From: Clostridia bacterium
GTDB lineage: Bacteria; Bacillota; Clostridia; Christensenellales; CAG-917
Assembly: GCA_900763875.1 (NCBI GenBank)
Contig: CAAFLX010000018.1
Span: 1-50,805, forward strand
DNA: 50,805 nt
Direction of reading: 5' to 3'
A program made the position numbers and the translations under genes. How positions within the stretch are numbered: position 1 is the first letter of the stretch; every line of letters starts with the position of its first letter. Shown here in pieces: positions 41,063 through 50,745 of this stretch. The notes under the pieces were generated by a model that saw nothing but the letters and a program-made list of their open reading frames with translations, was not told the origin of the DNA and searched no databases.

Positions 41063-42241
41063 ATGGAAAAAGTTATCATTATAAGGTATGGGGAGATATT
41101 CCTCAAAGGCAAAAATCGCGACTATTTTGAGAGCTTGCTCATCAAAAACATCAAACAAGCTCTTGACGGCTTGAAATTTGACTTTTCACGCTCGCAGGGC
41201 AGGTATTTTGTCGAAAACTACGACGTTGACGACGAATTTGAGTTTGTTGACAGGCTCAAAAAAGTGTTTGGCATATACTCGTTTTCGGTTGCATACAAGA
41301 TGCCGACAAGAGCGGACGAAGATTTCTGCGACGTGCGAGAGTGCATCAAAATGCTTGCAATCAAAACCCAAGAGGAAACTTTGCTCAAAGCTCCAAAATT
41401 TAGAGTGACCGTAAAGCGCGCGGATAAACGTATCCCGATTCCTTCTTTCGAGATTGCCGCAAAACTCGGCGGAGTTGTGCTTGCAAACACCTCTTTTAAG
41501 GTGGATTTGAAAGATTTTGACTACGATTTTCTCGTGGATATGCGCGAAAACGGCTATTCGTTTGTGTTCAGCGAAGTCATTCAGGGCGCAGGCGGTTTGC
41601 CTGTTGGCTGTTCGAGCAAGGGGCTTATGTTGCTTTCGGGCGGAATCGACTCGCCGGTTGCGGCATATATGATGGCAAAACGCGGAATGAAACTTTGCGC
41701 AATTCACTTTTGCTCGCCGCCGTACACTTCTGAAAAAGCCAAAGAAAAGGTGGTTGAGCTTAGAGATATCGTTGAAAAATACGCAACCGACGTTAAACTC
41801 TATATCGTGCCGTTCACCGAGATTCAAATGGAAATCCATAGGGTTTGTCCTGCGGAATTTATGATTACGATTATGCGCAGGTTTATGATGAGAATCGCCT
41901 CAATCGTGGCAAAACAAGCCGATTGCAAGGCACTTATCACGGGTGAAAGCCTCGGACAGGTTGCATCGCAAACCGTTGAAAGTATGACGTCAACCGAGGA
42001 TTGTGCCGAGCTTCCTATTTTCAGACCGCTCATTGCTTTTGACAAGGAAGAAACGATGAATCTTGCGCGCAAAATCGGCACGTATGAAACCTCAATCGAA
42101 CCGTTTGAGGACTGCTGCACAATATTCTTGCCCAAAAACCCGGTTATTCACCCAAAACTCGACAGGGTTAGAGAGGCAGAAAAAGCAATGGACATTGACG
42201 GACTTGTTCAACGAGCCGTTGAAAATATCGAAATCGTTTGA
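41063..42241 (+). CDS. thiI: tRNA 4-thiouridine synthase ThiI
   Basis: Adenylates and thiolates U8 of tRNA and can supply sulfur for thiamine. The 392 residues begin with the ferredoxin-like domain (IIIRYGEIFLKGKNRDYFE), then a THUMP domain, then the PP-loop ATPase motif LLSGGIDSPVAAYMMAKRG. ALITGESLGQVASQT and PFEDCCTIFLPKNPVI are further family motifs. The C-terminal rhodanese domain of the E. coli protein is absent, as in other Bacillota. A terminator follows. Confidence 0.95.
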   Translation: MEKVIIIRYGEIFLKGKNRDYFESLLIKNIKQALDGLKFDFSRSQGRYFVENYDVDDEFEFVDRLKKVFGIYSFSVAYKMPTRADEDFCDVRECIKMLAIKTQEETLLKAPKFRVTVKRADKRIPIPSFEIAAKLGGVVLANTSFKVDLKDFDYDFLVDMRENGYSFVFSEVIQGAGGLPVGCSSKGLMLLSGGIDSPVAAYMMAKRGMKLCAIHFCSPPYTSEKAKEKVVELRDIVEKYATDVKLYIVPFTEIQMEIHRVCPAEFMITIMRRFMMRIASIVAKQADCKALITGESLGQVASQTVESMTSTEDCAELPIFRPLIAFDKEETMNLARKIGTYETSIEPFEDCCTIFLPKNPVIHPKLDRVREAEKAMDIDGLVQRAVENIEIV

Positions 42242-42286
42242 TTTTTAGACGATTAACTTGCAAAAAATAGCAAACCAAACAATTAA

Positions 42287-42314
42287 GGTTCGCGACAGAT
42301 GTCGCGAGCCTTTT
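42287..42314 (+). terminator. Terminator after thiI
   Basis: GGTTCGCGAC/GTCGCGAGCC around an AGAT loop, followed by four T. It separates the convergent thiI and penicillin-binding protein genes. Confidence 0.75.
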
Positions 42315-42367
42315 GAGATATGATAAAAGAAATTGGCAATGGTGCGGCGACATTTTATAGTAAATGC

Positions 42368-44641
42368 CTATGCCGAGGGTAAATAGATTTCTTTTTCCGT
42401 TACCGCTACGGCAGCCTTGTTTGACGTTATTCGACATTCAATCGTGTATTTGACGGGCGAAAGGATAGCAAACGGTGTGTCGCAAACCATACATTCACCA
42501 ACGTTATCCTTGCCGATTATGCTTGCGATTTGCGTTCTTCCAAACAAATCTTCTCGATAAATTGAATATGAGTATATCTCCTCGACGTTTAGCGTTAGAG
42601 TGACATTACTGCCGTTTTTTGATAGGGTAAAGTCCGATTTTTCTTTTGGTACATTGTCGAAAATTGAGGACATTTCAAAGGTGCTATCGGCGGAGAATAT
42701 CTCTGCTTTTCGATATTCTATCGGGGTGTTTTCGCTTGCGATAGTCACGCTTTTGTTTTGCTTTGTGGCATACAAATCAACATCAAGCACAATCGACGCG
42801 TCGCTTTTTGAAATGTGTTTGCAAACGCCAAGCTTTGAGGCGCATTGCCATGCCTTCTGGCATTGCAGGGTTGCAAATCCACCGCCTTTTTCGTCCATAC
42901 CGTCATCAGAGCCGTGCCAAACGATAATCGTAAAATCGTCGTTATAGCTTGCACACCAAGCGTCGCCGTTCTTTTTGTCTTGCCGCTCGGCTGTGCCCGT
43001 TTTGGCGCAAATCTCGAAATCGAGGGCGGACAAAGAGATTGCTGTGCCATCCCTAACCGTGTCCGAAAGTGCCTGATTTATTTGGTCACAAGTGGCTGAT
43101 TTTAACACTTTTTGTGAGTTATTTTGTTCGTTAGATAGGAGTTTTCGGTCGTTTTGCACGACATAATTTACAAAATTCGATTGCTGAAAATATCCTTCGT
43201 TTGCGAATGTGGAGTAGGCGTCGGCAAGCTGTTTGACGCTCACGCCGTTTGAAATTGCGCCGAGGGATAAGGCATAATTTTCATCGGCGGTCGTTGTGAA
43301 AATGCCCATATTATTGAGGTATTCGGCACTCTTTTCAACGCCGATATAACTCATTGTTTTGACAGCAACGCTATTCATTGATTTTTTGATGGCTTGACGA
43401 ATCGTGGTGTCGCCATAGTAGATTCCGCCGTAATTCGAGGGTGAAAAGTCGCCGAAACTAACTTGCTCATCAACAATCGGCGTTGCAAGCGTAACGGCGT
43501 TCATATCGAGCGCAGGCGCATAGACCGCAAGCGGTTTCAAGCTCGAACCTGCCTGTCGTTTGACCTCGTATGGAAGATTTGACCAATATGCCGACACGGC
43601 ATGCGTTTTGTTGTCCAAAACCAAAATCGCGCCGTTGATTTTGTCGGTTGAATAGAGATTTTTATTCCTGCCGACGCTTGCAATCTGTCTTTGCAAGTTA
43701 GAGTTGACGTTGAGATAAATTTTGAGTGCGCTGTTTGACAATTCATATTTAGTTATATCAAGTTTATGACACACTTCGTCTATTGCACACTTTATATACA
43801 AATCAAAAATCCGTCCGTTTAGATTGCGGTTTTCGCTTGTTTTTGCGATTGAAGTCAGTGGAGAGGAAGCGGCTTTTTCAAAAGTGTTTTGGTCAATATA
43901 TCCCTCTTTTTTCATAACCGACAAAACGAGATCTCTACGTGCCTTGCAGTCGGATTCGCTTGAAAACGGGGAGTATTTCTTGGGATTTTTCACGATGCCT
44001 GCAAGTGTTGCGCACTCGCATAGCGAAAGCTCGTCCAAATTCTTGTCAAAATAGAGTTTTGCCGCCTGTTTTACGCCGTATGCGCCGTTTCCGAAGTAGA
44101 TGACCGACAGATACATTGCCAGTATTTCGTCTTTGGAGTGCTGCTTTTCGAGATTCGAGGCGATTGCGATTTCTTTAAGTTTGCGATTTACAGTCTTTTC
44201 ACGGCTCAAATGCGTGTTTTTGACGAGTTGTTGCGTGATTGTGGACGCGCCCTCTTTTAGAGAGTGCGATTTGATATTGCTAAAAAGCGCGCCTGCCATG
44301 CGAACGGGGTCATAGCCTTTGTGCGAATAAAACCGCTTGTCCTCAAGGGCTATGAAAGCGTTTTTCAAGTTGTCTGGCAAATCTTCGGGGTTGATATAAT
44401 TTTCTTCCGTATAGGGGAGTTCTTGTCCGTCCGAGTCGTAAAATACGGGCGCGGCGGTTGCTGTCGGGAGCAAATTTTCATCGGGTTGTTGAGATTTTGC
44501 CCAAAGAGCAAAACCGCCAATCGCAAGCGCAAAACAAAGCATCGGAGTCAACATCACCGCGCTAACCGTCGTGATAATTTTTCGTTTTTTACGTTTTTGC
44601 TCGTCTTTGGATAGGATTTTTGAGTTTTTGGTTTTTTTCAT
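42368..44641 (-). CDS. Class A penicillin-binding protein (bifunctional transglycosylase/transpeptidase)
   Basis: Polymerises and cross-links peptidoglycan. The 757-residue protein has a basic N terminus, a membrane helix at about 22-47, and a GT51 glycosyltransferase domain with catalytic E100 in EDKRFYSHKGYDPVRM and GASTITQQLVKN. The transpeptidase domain has the nucleophile S366 in SSLKPL (SxxK), KSMNSVA (SxN) and AKTGTAE (KTG). The C-terminal 150 residues are extra beta-rich sequence. The frame stays open upstream to 45412, but that part overlaps miaB and lacks a start signal; the ATG at 44641 matches family N termini. No clear ribosome binding site is visible. Confidence 0.93.
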   Translation of the reverse strand: MKKTKNSKILSKDEQKRKKRKIITTVSAVMLTPMLCFALAIGGFALWAKSQQPDENLLPTATAAPVFYDSDGQELPYTEENYINPEDLPDNLKNAFIALEDKRFYSHKGYDPVRMAGALFSNIKSHSLKEGASTITQQLVKNTHLSREKTVNRKLKEIAIASNLEKQHSKDEILAMYLSVIYFGNGAYGVKQAAKLYFDKNLDELSLCECATLAGIVKNPKKYSPFSSESDCKARRDLVLSVMKKEGYIDQNTFEKAASSPLTSIAKTSENRNLNGRIFDLYIKCAIDEVCHKLDITKYELSNSALKIYLNVNSNLQRQIASVGRNKNLYSTDKINGAILVLDNKTHAVSAYWSNLPYEVKRQAGSSLKPLAVYAPALDMNAVTLATPIVDEQVSFGDFSPSNYGGIYYGDTTIRQAIKKSMNSVAVKTMSYIGVEKSAEYLNNMGIFTTTADENYALSLGAISNGVSVKQLADAYSTFANEGYFQQSNFVNYVVQNDRKLLSNEQNNSQKVLKSATCDQINQALSDTVRDGTAISLSALDFEICAKTGTAERQDKKNGDAWCASYNDDFTIIVWHGSDDGMDEKGGGFATLQCQKAWQCASKLGVCKHISKSDASIVLDVDLYATKQNKSVTIASENTPIEYRKAEIFSADSTFEMSSIFDNVPKEKSDFTLSKNGSNVTLTLNVEEIYSYSIYREDLFGRTQIASIIGKDNVGECMVCDTPFAILSPVKYTIECRITSNKAAVAVTEKEIYLPSA

Positions 44642-44652
44642 CGAATTTATTA

Positions 44653-44681
44653 TTGTTTTATCTTTAAAAATTATGTATAAT
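44653..44681 (+). promoter_or_regulatory. Promoter of miaB-mutS-mutL
   Basis: TTGTTT, 17 nt, perfect TATAAT. It leaves a leader of about 83 nt before miaB. Confidence 0.7.
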
Positions 44682-44695
44682 GTATATTCAATAGT

Positions 44696-44724
44696 TGCGT
44701 GTGCATACGTGCATATGCGCGCGC
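44696..44724 (+). other. 29-nt alternating purine-pyrimidine tract in the miaB leader
   Basis: Bases 44696-44724 alternate without a break (TGCGTGTGCATACGTGCA and on to GCGCGC). After one disrupting T the pattern resumes for 8 nt. It begins 15 nt after the -10 box and closely resembles the tract before pheS. Confidence 0.65.
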
Positions 44725-44770
44725 TTGCATATAAGAGAAGTCTTGCAATCTCGCAAGCAAAAGGAATCAA

Positions 44771-46132
44771 ATGACAAAGTATTACAAAATCAACACGTAC
44801 GGTTGCCAAATGAACGTTCACGAAAGTGAGAAAATCGCCGGTATCCTTGAAAATATGGGCTACAGCGATTGCCCCGAAAACGAGAATCCCGACGTTATCG
44901 TGTTCAACACCTGCTGCATTCGCGACACGGCAGAGAGGCGCGCGCTCGGCAATATCGGCGTGACAAAAGCCGAAAAAAAGCGCAATCCCAATCTTATTTT
45001 GGCGGTTGTGGGTTGTATGCCGCAACAAGAAGGCGTGAAAGAAAACATAAAGGAAAGATTCCCATACGTTGACATCGTGCTTGGCACTCGAAATATATCC
45101 GCGCTTGAGAGCGAGATTCAAAAAGTCATCGAGGGCAGAGAGAAAATCAAGAAGCGCAGCGACAAAAAATACCGCTGTTTTGATGTAAATCAGCCCGAAA
45201 ATTATCTCGATATCGATGAAAATACGCCTCAAACGCGCACGAGTTATCCCAACGCTTGGGTGAATATCATCTACGGTTGCAACAACTTTTGCACCTATTG
45301 CATCGTGCCTTACGTCAGAGGCAGAGAGGTCTCTCGCGATATGCGCAACGTGCTTGACGAGGTCAAAAAATGTGTTGCCGATGGCTATAAAGAGATAACT
45401 TTGCTCGGTCAAAACGTCAATTCGTATGGCAACGACGTTGCCGACGAAAAGGACAATTTTGCAAACCTATTGCGTGAAATCGACAAAATCGAGGGTGATT
45501 TCCGCGTGCGCTTTATGACGTCGCACCCAAAGGATTTGAACGACGATATCATCGACGCTATGGCAACTTCAAAACACGTTTGCCACAACTTGCATTTGCC
45601 GATTCAGGCAGGCTCTGACAAGGTTCTTGCCAATATGAATCGCCGCTATGACAGCGCGCATTATCTTGAAATCATCGAAAAACTCCGCTCGCGTATGCCC
45701 GATATCGGCATCACAACGGATATCATGGTCGGCTTCCCGACAGAGAGCGAGGAGGACTTCCAAGACACGCTTGAAATCGTGAAAAAAGTGCGCTATTCAA
45801 ACGCGTTTACGTTTATATATTCGCCAAGAAAGGGCACGCCCGCGGCAAAGATGAAGCAAATCCCGTACGCTGTCAAGCAAGAGCGAATCGCAAGGCTGAT
45901 TAAACTTCAGAACTCCATAACAAAGGAGATTTCAAAGACATATATCGGCGGCGTATATCGCGTGCTTTGCGAGGACGTCGCGCCCAAGCTCGACGGTATG
46001 GTTTGCGGCAGAGAAGACGGCGGCAGACTTGTCACTTTCGAGGGTACAAAAGAGGATATAGGCAAGTTTTTCGACGTCAAAATCACCGAATCGAAATCCG
46101 CGTCCCTCTTTGGGCATAAGGAGGAAAAATGA
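44771..46132 (+). CDS. miaB: tRNA-2-methylthio-N6-isopentenyladenosine synthase MiaB
   Basis: Radical SAM methylthiotransferase acting on A37 of tRNA. The N-terminal MTTase domain holds one cluster (TYGCQMNVHESEKIAGIL, NTCCIRDTAE, VVGCMPQQ). The radical SAM motif is GCNNFCTYCIVPYVRGRE. A C-terminal TRAM domain binds RNA. The 453 residues are typical. AAAGGA lies 5 nt before the ATG. Its stop overlaps mutS (ATGA). Confidence 0.96.
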   Translation: MTKYYKINTYGCQMNVHESEKIAGILENMGYSDCPENENPDVIVFNTCCIRDTAERRALGNIGVTKAEKKRNPNLILAVVGCMPQQEGVKENIKERFPYVDIVLGTRNISALESEIQKVIEGREKIKKRSDKKYRCFDVNQPENYLDIDENTPQTRTSYPNAWVNIIYGCNNFCTYCIVPYVRGREVSRDMRNVLDEVKKCVADGYKEITLLGQNVNSYGNDVADEKDNFANLLREIDKIEGDFRVRFMTSHPKDLNDDIIDAMATSKHVCHNLHLPIQAGSDKVLANMNRRYDSAHYLEIIEKLRSRMPDIGITTDIMVGFPTESEEDFQDTLEIVKKVRYSNAFTFIYSPRKGTPAAKMKQIPYAVKQERIARLIKLQNSITKEISKTYIGGVYRVLCEDVAPKLDGMVCGREDGGRLVTFEGTKEDIGKFFDVKITESKSASLFGHKEEK

Positions 46133-48750
46133 ATATCGACAGAGACAAGCTCTCGCCAATGATGAAAAGATATTTTCAAATCAAGGACAATTATCCCGAT
46201 TGTCTGCTTTTCTTCCGCCTCGGCGACTTCTACGAGATGTTTTTCGACGACGCCGTCACTGCGTCGAGGGCGTTGGATTTGACGCTCACGGGCAGGGACT
46301 GCGGTCTTGACGAGCGCGCGCCTATGTGCGGCGTGCCGTATCACGCGGTTGACAACTACATACGCCGTCTCATCGAAAACGGTTTTAGAGTTGCCATTTG
46401 CGAGCAGTTGAGCGACCCCGCGACTTCAAAAGGGCTTGTCGATAGGGACGTTGTGCGCGTCGTGTCAAGCGGCACGGTTATGGAAGAGGATATTCTCGAC
46501 GAAAAACAATCCAACTATCTCTGCTCGATTTTTTCAAATTCAAGCTCGTTCGGCATTGCCTGGACGGATATTTCCACGGGCGAATTTGACGTGTACGAAT
46601 ACTCGGGCGAGGATTGTCTTGAAAGATTGTCCAACATACTCGGAAGTATATCTCCAAGCGAGATTATCTGCAACGAGGACTTCCTTTCAAAATATCAAAA
46701 AGTGCGCTATTTCATCAGCAATGAAAAGCGCGCGCATTGCTATCACGACTTTGCCTACAACGTATCGACTGCAACTAGAAAAATATTGTCGGCATTCAAG
46801 GTTACAACCCTCGAAGTCTTTGAATTGGAAGGCAAAAACTCGGCAATCTGCGCAGCGGGCGGTCTTTTGGAATACCTTGCGCAAACGCAAAAACGCAGCC
46901 TGGGACAACTTGTCAAAATCTCGTTTTTGCACGACAAGTCGTTTATGATGCTCGACAACGCAACAAGGCGCAATCTTGAACTCACTCAGCGCGCACGCGA
47001 CTCAAAACGTCAAGGCTCGCTCCTTGCGGTGCTCGACAAAACCTCAACCGCTATGGGCGCAAGAACGCTTAAACGCTGGATCGAGCAACCCTTGCAAGAC
47101 GCCGACGCAATAAACAAACGCCTCGACGCCGTGGAAGATTTGATGAGCAGCAAGGCTTTGCGAGAAAGACTCGGAGAATCCTTTTATTCCGTGCGCGACC
47201 TTGAAAGGCTCAACGGAAGGCTTGCATACGGCAACGCATCTCCAAAAGATTTGTTGTCAATAAGCGACACTTTGGAGGCTATTCCGCAAATCAAACAATT
47301 GCTTTCGGGAGCGTCAAGCCATCTTATCAAAGGCATAAATCGCGCACTCTATTCGCTTGAAACCGTTTGCGCAACTTTGCAAAGCGCGCTCGATAGAGAG
47401 GGCGTAAACAGCTATAAAAACGGCGGATACGTCAAGCGAGGCTACGACGAAACCCTCGACCAAATGCGAGATATAAAGAACTCCGCAAAAGAGTGGCTTG
47501 CCGCGCTCGAGGCACGAGAGAGAGAAGAAACGGGCATCCGCACGCTGAAAGTCGGATTCAACAAAGTTTTCGGCTACTATATCGAAGTGTCCAAGTCGTT
47601 CGTTGAAAAAGTGCCGTATCGTTATGAGCGCAAACAAACCCTTGTCAACGGCGAAAGATACATCACTGATGAGCTAAAACAGCTTGAAGAAAAGATTTTG
47701 TCGGCGGAATCCAATGCTTTTGCACTCGAAGACAAGATTTTTGCCGAGCTTAAAGGCATGTGTTGCGAAAATCTTGCAAAACTTCAATCCAACGCACAAG
47801 CATTGAGCGCGCTCGATTGCCTAGTATCGCTTGCAAACGTATCGGTTGCAAACAAGTACGTCAAACCCGAAATCAACAAAAAAATCAAGTGCATTGACAT
47901 CGAAGAGGGCAGACACCCTGTCGTCGAGACGCTTTTGGAAAGAGGCTCGTACGTGCCAAACGACACACTCTTGGACGACAACGACAACCGCACTATGATT
48001 ATCACAGGCCCGAATATGGCTGGCAAATCCACCTATATGCGACAGGTTGCAATCATCACGCTTATGGCTCATATCGGCTGTTTCGTGCCGGCAAAATCAG
48101 CAAAAATCGCGCTGACAGACCGCATTTTTACACGAATCGGCGCAAGCGACGACCTCAGTAGCGGTCAAAGTACGTTTATGGTGGAAATGATTGAGGTTGC
48201 AACAATCCTAAACTACGCCACATCGTCAAGCCTTCTAGTGCTCGATGAAATCGGCAGGGGGACTTCCACTTTCGACGGACTATCCATTGCTTGGGCGGTG
48301 CTTGAATACATCACCAAAAACATAAAAGCAAAGACGCTTTTTGCAACGCACTTCCACGAGCTTACCGAGCTTGAAGACCTTGAAGGAGTCAAAAATTACC
48401 GCGTCCTCGTCAGTCGCGCAAACGATTCTATCGTGTTCTTGCACAAAATCGTAAGGGGAGGAGCGTCGCAAAGTTTCGGTATCGAGGTTGCCTCGCTTGC
48501 AGGCGTAACCAAATCGGTCATCGACCACGCAAAAAGCATTATGCACTCTCTCGAAGAGGACTCCAAAAATAGAGATACCAACGAAATGTTGCTAAGCTCC
48601 GCAAAGAAAAGCGTTACGGCGCAAGTGAGTTTGTTTGACAGCGAGGCAAGCAAAATCGAGCAACAAATCAAAGATATTGACGTTGACAATCTCACACCCC
48701 TTCAAGCATTGACGGTGCTTTGTGACCTAAAAAAGCAGCTTGAAGAATAA
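46129..48750 (+). CDS. mutS: DNA mismatch repair protein MutS
   Basis: Recognises mismatches. The 873 residues start with the mismatch-binding domain, where the FxE motif is in FFRLGDFYEMFFDDA. The ATPase domain has Walker A TGPNMAGKSTYMRQ, ASDDLSSGQSTFMVEM, LLVLDEIGRGTSTFDGLSIAWAV and the His switch in FATHFHELTELE. The gene is coupled to miaB by a 4-nt overlap, and mutL follows after 45 nt, a common Bacillota arrangement. Confidence 0.97.
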   Translation: MNIDRDKLSPMMKRYFQIKDNYPDCLLFFRLGDFYEMFFDDAVTASRALDLTLTGRDCGLDERAPMCGVPYHAVDNYIRRLIENGFRVAICEQLSDPATSKGLVDRDVVRVVSSGTVMEEDILDEKQSNYLCSIFSNSSSFGIAWTDISTGEFDVYEYSGEDCLERLSNILGSISPSEIICNEDFLSKYQKVRYFISNEKRAHCYHDFAYNVSTATRKILSAFKVTTLEVFELEGKNSAICAAGGLLEYLAQTQKRSLGQLVKISFLHDKSFMMLDNATRRNLELTQRARDSKRQGSLLAVLDKTSTAMGARTLKRWIEQPLQDADAINKRLDAVEDLMSSKALRERLGESFYSVRDLERLNGRLAYGNASPKDLLSISDTLEAIPQIKQLLSGASSHLIKGINRALYSLETVCATLQSALDREGVNSYKNGGYVKRGYDETLDQMRDIKNSAKEWLAALEAREREETGIRTLKVGFNKVFGYYIEVSKSFVEKVPYRYERKQTLVNGERYITDELKQLEEKILSAESNAFALEDKIFAELKGMCCENLAKLQSNAQALSALDCLVSLANVSVANKYVKPEINKKIKCIDIEEGRHPVVETLLERGSYVPNDTLLDDNDNRTMIITGPNMAGKSTYMRQVAIITLMAHIGCFVPAKSAKIALTDRIFTRIGASDDLSSGQSTFMVEMIEVATILNYATSSSLLVLDEIGRGTSTFDGLSIAWAVLEYITKNIKAKTLFATHFHELTELEDLEGVKNYRVLVSRANDSIVFLHKIVRGGASQSFGIEVASLAGVTKSVIDHAKSIMHSLEEDSKNRDTNEMLLSSAKKSVTAQVSLFDSEASKIEQQIKDIDVDNLTPLQALTVLCDLKKQLEE

Positions 48751-48795
48751 AACATTTACAAAAAATCACAAAAATTAGAATGGTTTGGAGAATAT

Positions 48796-50745
48796 ATGAG
48801 CAAAATTAACCTTCTAGAACCCAATGTTTTCAATATGATTTCGGCAGGTGAGGTGGTAGAACGCCCCTCGTCCGTCGTCAAGGAACTCGTTGAAAACTCA
48901 ATAGACGCAGGCGCAACCGAAGTGTCAATCTATGTCGAAGACGGCGGAATCCGCAAGATTCAAGTCAGCGACAACGGCATCGGCATCGAAAAAGATGACA
49001 TGCGCAATGCGTTTTTACCCCACGCCACAAGCAAACTGAAAAACATCGTGGATTTAGACAGTCTTGCAACTTTGGGTTTCCGCGGAGAGGCTCTTGCAAG
49101 CATATCGTCGGTTAGCGAAGTTTGTATGGTTTCAAAGAGTAAATCAAACGAAATTGCGTCCAAAATCACGCTTTCGGGAGGCAGGGTGACATTTGAGGGC
49201 GAAGATTCTAGGGCAGAGGGAACAATCATAAACGTTGAAAATCTGTTTTTCAACACCCCGGCGCGCCTCAAATTCCTAAAAAGGGGAGCAAGTGAACTAA
49301 ATTATATAAAAGACACGGTTAGAATGTTGATTTTGGCAAATCCCTCGATTAGAATTTCATTGTCGGACGAAAGCGGCTTGCTGATTTCAAACGAGGGCGG
49401 CGCGCTCATTGATGCAATTTATTCCGTTTATGGCGCAAAAACTGCCGACAATTTGCTTGAAATCATCGATAATACGCAAGGTGCAATCAAAGTTTCGGGC
49501 TATACCTCGAAAATCGACTTTACAAAATCAAACCGCACCTACCAAACAATCATCGTAAACGGCAGAGCGGTTGAAGACCAAACAATACAAACCGCTGTCG
49601 AAAAGGCGTATGCGGAGTTTTTGATGAAGAGAACATATCCGATGTTCGTGCTCGATATTCTTATGCCGTTCGATGACGTTGACGTCAACGTTCACCCATC
49701 AAAAACCGAAGTTAGATTTAGAGATAAACACGCAATTTTCAGCGCGGTTTATCATGCGGTGCAAAACACGATAAATGCGAGTTTGCAAAACGTTGCATTT
49801 GGCTTTGGCATTGAAAATTCAACCGAATACGATGAAAATCAGGCGAAAACCACCTCGGAATCGTCGCTCTTTGACGTTACGGATTTGCCAAAATCGGAAG
49901 AAAAACCGCGCCCGACTTTTGCTCAAACAAGCATTGACACGTCAAAACTGTTCAGCGGCAAAACAACCCCAAAAAACTATTTTGGCTTCGATTTACAAAG
50001 CAAAAAAGGCGGCGATTCTTTGCTCAAAGAGTCAAACTTCAATGCGCCTTTTGACTTGGATTTTACGCATAGAAATGACGATAATTCCGACTATTCAGCG
50101 GAAATTGCAGAGCAGAACGCCGAATGTGAAAATCGTCTTGACAACAACGCCGATTCGCAAGAGTATGCTATCTTTGACGGCAAAATCGTCGGTCAAATTT
50201 TTGATACTTACATAATTTGCGAGCGTGGCGAGCTTGTTTATCTTATAGACCAACACGCAGCTCACGAGCGTATTTTGTACGACAAAATTCTTGATAAATT
50301 CAGCGTTGAGCACGCTCAGCCACTGCTGATACCGTTCAAACTCAATATGACGGGCGAAGAGTGCGAGTATTTTGAGCGTATTTTACCAAATCTTGAAAAA
50401 CTCGGCTTTGAGATTTCGCAAAGCGGCAGTGCATATCTCGTCAACGCAGTGCCCGAGCCTGTTGCGCAAGTCAATTTTTCAAAATTCTTCGCGGATTTGT
50501 TTGCAAATATGCAGAGCGAAAGCGAGTTGACGCTCGAAAATTTGCTCAAAGACAAACTTTGCCAACAAGCTTGCAAGGCGGCAATCAAAGGCGGTCAAGC
50601 CTTGTCACGCGCGCAAATCGAACGCGTCATAAAATATTACGTTGACGAAAACGGCAATTTGCCAACCAAGTGTCCGCACGGAAGACCCGCCGTCATTGCG
50701 TTCAGCGCAAAAGATATCGAAAAATTGTTCAAACGCATCGTCTAA
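48796..50745 (+). CDS. mutL: DNA mismatch repair protein MutL
   Basis: Links mismatch recognition to strand cutting. The N-terminal GHKL ATPase shows ISAGEVVERPSSVVKELVENSIDAGAT, DNGIGI, ATSKL and TLGFRGEALASI. A variable acidic linker (about 330-455) follows. The C-terminal endonuclease domain has DQHAAHERILYD, where family members usually end in E, then QACKAAIKGG and CPHGRP. These indicate a cutting-competent MutL as in bacteria without MutH. The 649 residues are typical. GGAG precedes the ATG. The last 60 bases of the window are A/T-rich and carry no gene. Confidence 0.96.
   Translation: MSKINLLEPNVFNMISAGEVVERPSSVVKELVENSIDAGATEVSIYVEDGGIRKIQVSDNGIGIEKDDMRNAFLPHATSKLKNIVDLDSLATLGFRGEALASISSVSEVCMVSKSKSNEIASKITLSGGRVTFEGEDSRAEGTIINVENLFFNTPARLKFLKRGASELNYIKDTVRMLILANPSIRISLSDESGLLISNEGGALIDAIYSVYGAKTADNLLEIIDNTQGAIKVSGYTSKIDFTKSNRTYQTIIVNGRAVEDQTIQTAVEKAYAEFLMKRTYPMFVLDILMPFDDVDVNVHPSKTEVRFRDKHAIFSAVYHAVQNTINASLQNVAFGFGIENSTEYDENQAKTTSESSLFDVTDLPKSEEKPRPTFAQTSIDTSKLFSGKTTPKNYFGFDLQSKKGGDSLLKESNFNAPFDLDFTHRNDDNSDYSAEIAEQNAECENRLDNNADSQEYAIFDGKIVGQIFDTYIICERGELVYLIDQHAAHERILYDKILDKFSVEHAQPLLIPFKLNMTGEECEYFERILPNLEKLGFEISQSGSAYLVNAVPEPVAQVNFSKFFADLFANMQSESELTLENLLKDKLCQQACKAAIKGGQALSRAQIERVIKYYVDENGNLPTKCPHGRPAVIAFSAKDIEKLFKRIV

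Noticed and set aside
44642..45412. Upstream extension of the penicillin-binding protein frame
   Set aside because: The extension runs through the antisense of miaB and the promoter region; the family N terminus begins at 44641.
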